From: Tumebacillus flagellatus
GTDB taxonomy: Bacteria; Bacillota; Bacilli; Tumebacillales; Tumebacillaceae
Direction of reading: 5' to 3'
Assembly: GCF_000714935.1 (NCBI RefSeq)
Contig: NZ_JMIR01000017.1
Coordinates: forward strand, 26,676-90,675
DNA: 64,000 nucleotides
Shown here: positions 60,539-64,000 of the stretch, one piece after another
Numbering within the stretch: the stretch's first letter is position 1
How the letters are laid out: each line of letters opens with the position of its first letter
Made by a program: the position numbers and the translations under genes
Notes under the pieces: generated by a model
The model's input: the letters and a program-made list of their open reading frames with translations, nothing else
The model's database searches: none
Told to the model about the DNA's origin: nothing

Positions 60539-61303
60539 ATGAATATTTTCGTAGCTCTCAAACAAACGTTTGATACCGAAGAGAAGATCGTCGTTGAAAA
60601 CGGTTCCGTGAAGGAAGACGGCGTTCGTTTTGTTCTGAACCCGTACGATGAGTACGCGGTTGAAGAAGCGATTAAACTCCGCGACGAACTCGGAGGCCAA
60701 GTGACCGTCGTCACCGTCGGCCCGGAACGCGCGCAAGAAGCGCTGCGCACCGCATTGGCGATGGGCGCTGACGAAGCGGTTCACATCACCGACGAAGCGC
60801 TGCTCGGCGATGAATACAAAGTTTCCAATGTTCTGGCGTCCTACTTCAAGGACAAGGAATTCGACATCATCCTCACCGGCAACCAAGCGGTTGACTCCGG
60901 CTCCGGTCAAACGGCAGTCCGTTTGGCGGAACTGCTGAACATCGCGCACATCTCCACGATCACCAAGCTTGAAATCAACGGCACCGACGTCGTCGCGCAC
61001 CGCGACGCAGAGGGCGACCTCGAAGTGGTCGGCGCGAAACTGCCGCTGCTCGTCACCTGCCAACAAGGCCTGAACGACCCGCGTTACCCGTCTCTGATCG
61101 GGATCCGCAAAGCGAACAAAAAACCGCTGGAAACCCCGTCCGCAGGCGACCTTGGCGTTGATGCATCCCTTGCGTCCAAAGCTTCCGTGAAAGAAACCTT
61201 CCTCCCGGCTGCGAAATCCGCAGGCCGCATCCTCGAAGGCGACAACGGCCAACGCGTCACGGAACTTGTCAACCTGCTGAAAAACGAAGCCAAAGTCCTG
61301 TAA
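60539..61303 (+). CDS. etfB: Electron transfer flavoprotein beta subunit
   Basis: 254 residues. ETF-beta signature ISTITKLEI-type core, with NPYDEYAVEEAIKLRDE, TALAMGADEAVHI and the nucleotide loop ILTGNQAVDSGSGQTAVRLAELL. With EtfA it takes electrons from acyl-CoA dehydrogenases. GAAAGGAGTTTCCCACC precedes ATG 60539. Second gene of the fadR unit. Confidence 0.96.
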   Translation: MNIFVALKQTFDTEEKIVVENGSVKEDGVRFVLNPYDEYAVEEAIKLRDELGGQVTVVTVGPERAQEALRTALAMGADEAVHITDEALLGDEYKVSNVLASYFKDKEFDIILTGNQAVDSGSGQTAVRLAELLNIAHISTITKLEINGTDVVAHRDAEGDLEVVGAKLPLLVTCQQGLNDPRYPSLIGIRKANKKPLETPSAGDLGVDASLASKASVKETFLPAAKSAGRILEGDNGQRVTELVNLLKNEAKVL

Positions 61304-61342
61304 TCGGACCGGAACCCTGACATACAGAGAGGAGCAGAACCC

Positions 61343-62323
61343 ATGAGCAGAAACGTTCTCGTACTGGCTGACCTCCGCAACGGCGGTCTGCGCAATGTCA
61401 CTTTTGAAGCCCTTTCCGCAGCGAAGAAACTTGCAGAAGGCGGCTCTGTATATGCAGCAATCCTCACCGGCAGCGGCGCGGCGGCGCACGCAGACGCCCT
61501 CGCGCAATACGGCGCACAGAAAGTCTTCGTCGTGGAAAACGCAGCGCTTGAAAACTACGTTCCGGATGCGTATGCAAAAGCTCTGGAAGCGGTCATCAAC
61601 GAATCGAAAGCAAACGTCGTGTTCCTCGCGCACTCCGCGATCGGCCGCGACCTCGCTCCGAAACTTGCAGCGCGCTTTGGCGCAGGCGCCGTATCCGACA
61701 TCATCGGCGTTGAAGTGGACGGCGGCAACTTGACTTTCACCCGTCCGATCTACGCGGGCAAAGCGTTCACCAAGAATGTCGTCGAAGGCGACCTCGTCTT
61801 CGCAACCGTTCGTCCGAACAACTTGGAGAAATCCGAGCCGGAAGCGGGCAAAACCGCCGAAGTGGTCAACGTTTCTGTTGAACTCCCGGCTGACTCCCTG
61901 CGCACGTTCATCAAGGAAGTCGTCAAAAAATCCACCGGCGGCGTCGACCTGTCCGAAGCGAAGATCATCGTCTCCGGCGGCCGCGGCGTGAAATCGGCAG
62001 ACGGCTTCAAGCCGCTGCAAGAGTTGGCGGACGTACTGGGTGCAGCCGTTGGCGCATCCCGCGGCGCTTGCGACGCAGACTACTGCGACTACGCGCTGCA
62101 AATCGGCCAAACCGGCAAAGTGGTAACTCCGGACCTGTACATTGCGTGCGGCATCTCCGGCGCGATCCAGCACTTGGCGGGCATGTCCAACTCCAAAGTC
62201 ATCGTCGCCATCAACAAAGACCCGGAAGCTCCGATTTTTAAAGTGGCGGATTACGGCATCGTCGGCGACCTGTTCGACATCGTGCCGCTCTTGACCGAAG
62301 AACTGAAAAAAGCTCTCGCGTAA
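61343..62323 (+). CDS. etfA: Electron transfer flavoprotein alpha subunit
   Basis: 326 residues. The C-terminal FAD-binding domain shows [68 protein letters not shown] and [23 protein letters not shown], the alpha-subunit signature. It binds FAD between acyl-CoA dehydrogenase and the membrane ETF-quinone step. AGAGAGGAGCAGAACCC precedes ATG 61343. Ends in a terminator. Confidence 0.96.
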   Translation: MSRNVLVLADLRNGGLRNVTFEALSAAKKLAEGGSVYAAILTGSGAAAHADALAQYGAQKVFVVENAALENYVPDAYAKALEAVINESKANVVFLAHSAIGRDLAPKLAARFGAGAVSDIIGVEVDGGNLTFTRPIYAGKAFTKNVVEGDLVFATVRPNNLEKSEPEAGKTAEVVNVSVELPADSLRTFIKEVVKKSTGGVDLSEAKIIVSGGRGVKSADGFKPLQELADVLGAAVGASRGACDADYCDYALQIGQTGKVVTPDLYIACGISGAIQHLAGMSNSKVIVAINKDPEAPIFKVADYGIVGDLFDIVPLLTEELKKALA

Positions 62324-62338
62324 GCGGCGCGTGTACGG

Positions 62339-62376
62339 AAAAGACCCTCTCCCAAGCGGAGAAGGGTCTTTTTTTG
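62339..62376. terminator. Bidirectional terminator between etfA and gerPF-like
   Basis: AAGACCCT-CTCC (62341-62352) pairs with GGAG-AAGGGTCTT (62358-62371) with A- and T-rich flanks. Confidence 0.82.
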
Positions 62377-62388
62377 ACGGAGGAGGGG

Positions 62389-62607
62389 CTAGACTCCCGC
62401 CACCGTGTTGTTGTCGATCCCGTCGATGTCCACCGTGTTTGTGCTGGAGAGGCCGGTGATGGAGACGCCGAAGTCGCCGGTGAGACCGCCGCCGGAACCG
62501 GAATACGATTTGCTGGCGGTTTTCGGAGCGATGAACCCGGTGTCGCCAAAGACGAGCTCGCCGGAGTTGCTGACGATTTTGAGAGGTCCTCCGATGATGG
62601 AAGGCAT
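62389..62607 (-). CDS. gerPF: Spore germination protein GerPF-like
   Basis: 72 residues of the GerPA/GerPF family: a beta-rich start (MPSIIGGPLKIVSNSGELVFGD) and the conserved YSGSGGGLTGDFGVSITGLSSTNTVDID segment ending DNNTVAGV. GerP proteins sit in the spore coat and let germinants through. AGGAAGGAGGACAACTC precedes ATG 62607. Last gene of the minus-strand half-operon; called PF by position after PD and PE. Confidence 0.85.
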   Translation of the reverse strand: MPSIIGGPLKIVSNSGELVFGDTGFIAPKTASKSYSGSGGGLTGDFGVSITGLSSTNTVDIDGIDNNTVAGV

Positions 62608-62684
62608 GAGTTGTCCTCCTTCCTGAGAGATTTTGAATCTCTACTAGGATATGTCGGCGGACAACCGTGCGTGCGTCGTCCGGC

Positions 62685-62888
62685 TCAGCGAATCGCGCCG
62701 ACCGGGCCGCCGGGGCCGGTTTGCGCCACTGTGATCGGCGTGGTTTGACCGCGGGTGATCGAGATGTTGGTCGGGGTGAAGCACTCGGCGTCGCCGAAGA
62801 TCACGATCGCCGACGACGAGAGCGAGTTGATTTTGACGTCGCCGATTTTCAAATCGCCTGTGTTTTCGACGTACATTTTGATTTTCAT
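62685..62888 (-). CDS. gerPD: Spore germination protein GerPD-like
   Basis: 67 residues. VENTGDLKIGDVKINSLSSSAIVIFGDAE matches the conserved GerPD block (LKVG.I..NG.SSSALFLIGDA). The tail is Thr/Gly/Pro-rich (QTGPGGPVGAIR). It starts at 62888 within the stop of the gerPE-like gene (4-nt overlap). Coat-associated permeability protein by family. Confidence 0.82.
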   Translation of the reverse strand: MKIKMYVENTGDLKIGDVKINSLSSSAIVIFGDAECFTPTNISITRGQTTPITVAQTGPGGPVGAIR

Positions 62889-63184
62889 CGCGCTTTTTCA
62901 CCTCGAACGTTGGGGATGATCGCTTCTTGGCCTTCCCCGAAGAAGTTGAAGTCGGTGGTGTCTTCGTCCGCTTGGTTGGCGAAGTGCAGCCGGGTGTTGA
63001 CCGGTTCGGCGGTTTCCTTGGTGATGAAGCTGGGAGCGCCGCGATAGCCTCCGTACGCTTCAGAATAGGAGAACGGGTCCACGCAGCCGTACACATCGCC
63101 GACTTGCAGCACGGCGCTGTTGGCGAGAAAGATCACTTTGACGCCGCCGACGACCGTTTGCCGGGATTTGTTGCGCGGGAACAT
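62885..63184 (-). CDS. gerPE: Spore germination protein GerPE-like
   Basis: 99 residues. SRQTVVGGVKVIFLANSAVLQVGDV follows the GerPE pattern (..SI...SI.QIGD), and the length agrees with the family. CCAAGGAGGCTTCCCCT precedes ATG 63184. First gene of the minus-strand gerP half-operon, driven by a sigma-K-type promoter. Assignment rests on the conserved N-terminal block and gene order. Confidence 0.75.
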   Translation of the reverse strand: MFPRNKSRQTVVGGVKVIFLANSAVLQVGDVYGCVDPFSYSEAYGGYRGAPSFITKETAEPVNTRLHFANQADEDTTDFNFFGEGQEAIIPNVRGEKAR

Positions 63185-63231
63185 AGGGGAAGCCTCCTTG
63201 GAAAATTGGCTGGGCAGATGTCTTGCTAAAA

Positions 63232-63260
63232 TAGGCTATGGCGCGGGAGGGAAAGACGTG
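63232..63260 (-). promoter_or_regulatory. Sigma-K-type promoter for gerPE-PD-PF
   Basis: On the minus strand CACG (63260-63257), 16-nt spacer, CATAGCCTA (63240-63232), matching the sigma-K consensus (-35 AC, -10 CATANNNTA). It ends 48 nt before ATG 63184. Confidence 0.7.
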
Positions 63261-63269
63261 CGGGCACTC

Positions 63270-63298
63270 ACCCATGGGGGAACGCCTTGCATAAGATA
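63270..63298 (+). promoter_or_regulatory. Sigma-K-type promoter for gerPA-PB
   Basis: ACCC (63270-63273), 16-nt spacer, CATAAGATA (63290-63298), matching CATANNNTA. It lies 40 nt before the gerPA-like start and is back to back with the minus-strand sigma-K promoter. Confidence 0.72.
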
Positions 63299-63338
63299 CG
63301 GATAAGAACGTTGACGGGAGAAGGGTGGTGGTGGCGTC

Positions 63339-63560
63339 GTGCCCGCCATTTTAGGAACGCTGAAAGTGATCAACGTTTCGTCCGGGGGAGTGTTGCACAT
63401 CGGGGATGTCGGCGTAATCGCGCCGAAGACGACCGCCAAAACCTACTCAGGTTCCGGCTCGTTCAACACGGGTGACTTCCCGCAAACGTACAACGTCGTC
63501 AGTTCGACGAACACGAATGACAACGATCTGATCGACGATAACATCTTGACTGGAGTCTAG
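63339..63560 (+). CDS. gerPA: Spore germination protein GerPA-like
   Basis: 73 residues of the GerPA/GerPF family: MPAILGTLKVINVSSGGVLHIGDVGVIAPK, then TYSGSGSFNTGDFPQTYNVVSSTNTNDNDLIDD. Starts at GTG 63339 behind AGAAGGGTGGTGGTGG. Followed 18 nt later by a gerPB-like gene, the normal order A-B, so PA is preferred to PF. Paralogous to the 62389 protein. Confidence 0.85.
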   Translation: MPAILGTLKVINVSSGGVLHIGDVGVIAPKTTAKTYSGSGSFNTGDFPQTYNVVSSTNTNDNDLIDDNILTGV

Positions 63561-63578
63561 GGAGAGGGAGGTGGCGCG

Positions 63579-64000
63579 ATGCGCGTCACGCAGACGATCT
63601 CGATCGGGTCGTTACGGATCAACTCTTTGTCGAACTCGTCGATTTTGCAAGTGGGGGCCAGCGGCGCGATCAAAGCGCGCTCCCAAGATGTGAAAGAATA
63701 CGTGACACCTGCTCAAGCGGATCAAAAGCTGGAGGGGCTGGTCACGAAGACCCTCACGCCCATTTTCAAAAAAGAAAACCTTCCCCTCGAACCCGCCACT
63801 CCCACACCCTCCCCTGAGTTCGGAGGCAAAAGCGGCGGGGAACCGGGAGGAACCGGAGGAACGGGTGGAGCTCAGGGAGTTCCAAACATTGCGGGGATTC
63901 CTGGAACAGCAGGAACCATGGGAACCCCATGGGCTATGGGAGCTGCACAACCGGGGACTTCGGGGACTTCGGGAACTTCGGGAACTTCGGGAACTTCGGG
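63579..64000 (+). CDS. gerPB: GerPB-like spore germination protein with Gly-Thr-Ser repeat tail (truncated at window end)
   Basis: At least 140 residues. The N-terminus MRVTQTISIGSLRINSLSNSSILQVGASGAIKARSQ matches GerPB (I.QI.......ASVFQIGSAGSIKA.S). Unlike usual GerPB, a Gly/Pro/Thr-rich segment follows (PGGTGGTGGAQG, then PGTAGTMGTP) and it ends in GTS triplets that leave the window. The collagen-like tail may face the spore surface. GAGAGGGAGGTGGCGCG precedes ATG 63579. Confidence 0.8.
   Translation, partial: MRVTQTISIGSLRINSLSNSSILQVGASGAIKARSQDVKEYVTPAQADQKLEGLVTKTLTPIFKKENLPLEPATPTPSPEFGGKSGGEPGGTGGTGGAQGVPNIAGIPGTAGTMGTPWAMGAAQPGTSGTSGTSGTSGTS
63954..64000 (+). repeat. Tandem 9-bp repeats encoding Gly-Thr-Ser
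   Basis: Five full copies of GGGACTTCG/GGAACTTCG in frame, continuing beyond the window. Being 9 bp, slippage changes tail length without a frameshift. Confidence 0.92.

Noticed and set aside
59882..62173. 763-residue open frame on the minus strand
   Set aside because: It runs antisense through fadR, etfB and etfA, has His/Asp/Arg-rich low-quality composition, and the plus-strand genes have clear family motifs.
63954..64000. CRISPR-like repeat array
   Set aside because: The 9-bp units have no spacers and stay in frame as Gly-Thr-Ser codons of a GerPB-like gene.

Overview
The window looks like the chromosome of a Gram-positive, endospore-forming Bacillota with fairly high GC. GerP spore-germination genes with sigma-K-type promoters, a YjcZ-type small sporulation protein, lipobox lipoproteins, SufCDSUB, AddAB, a FadR-EtfBA unit, a 6S RNA and strong AAGGAGG ribosome binding sites all point to Bacilli. 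Codon use and gene content fit an Alicyclobacillaceae member (Tumebacillus-like); that genus guess is inference. Most genes are housekeeping. The accessory parts are 12.8-30 kb and 30.2-34.8 kb.

Layout. 0-4.5 kb: TPP riboswitch and a thiamine-precursor ECF transporter (YkoEDC), then a DMT transporter. 4.5-7.4 kb: Mn/Fe superoxide dismutase, a TetR regulator and a divergent FAD oxidoreductase. 7.5-12.9 kb: the tRNA-modification genes ytqA/mnmL and ytqB/mnmM, separated and flanked by two ECF sigma factor/membrane regulator pairs, one on each strand, each with an ECF-type promoter. 12.9-21.3 kb: a copper- and respiration-related block holding a decayed copA, a 38-residue lipoprotein, YcnI, a chimeric nosD-nosF relic, two CydA-superfamily membrane proteins (one with a C-terminal cytochrome c domain), a NarL-type two-component system, a YtkA-like lipoprotein and a cupredoxin. 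21.5-28.7 kb: a tightly overlapping seven-gene operon of a Nik/Cnt-type ABC importer, an SbnA-like PLP enzyme and an MFS exporter. This reads as a self-contained candidate metallophore system and is the most interesting item here.

28.9-30.0 kb: glycerate kinase. 30.2-33.3 kb: an AT-rich restriction-modification island in which Type I-like M and half-size S genes are divergent from a small XRE regulator and a compact PD-(D/E)XK-like nuclease, followed by an ISL3 transposase relic and a broken carboxylesterase. 35-38.2 kb: acyl-CoA dehydrogenase and acyl-CoA ligase. 38.5-45.7 kb: AddB and AddA. 46-48 kb: small alarmone synthetase, small sporulation-type and secreted peptides, and an MIP18-family Fe-S factor. 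48.1-53.3 kb: sufCDSUB. 53.4-55 kb: a secreted Tyr-rich protein and an unassigned soluble protein. 55.2-55.5 kb: 6S RNA. 55.5-59.7 kb: a luciferase-like monooxygenase, then a molybdoenzyme and cytochrome b co-transcribed with a two-component system. 59.8-62.3 kb: FadR-like regulator with a FadR box, etfB and etfA. 62.4-64 kb: gerP genes split into two divergent half-operons, the last running off the window with a Gly-Thr-Ser repeat tail.

How parts work together: FadR/Etf and the acyl-CoA dehydrogenase/ligase pair serve fatty-acid oxidation. Suf plus the MIP18-like protein build Fe-S clusters, which AddAB, MnmL and others need. The 13-21 kb block appears to be a remodelled or decaying copper/denitrification-linked respiratory locus. 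No tRNA, rRNA or CRISPR array was seen.
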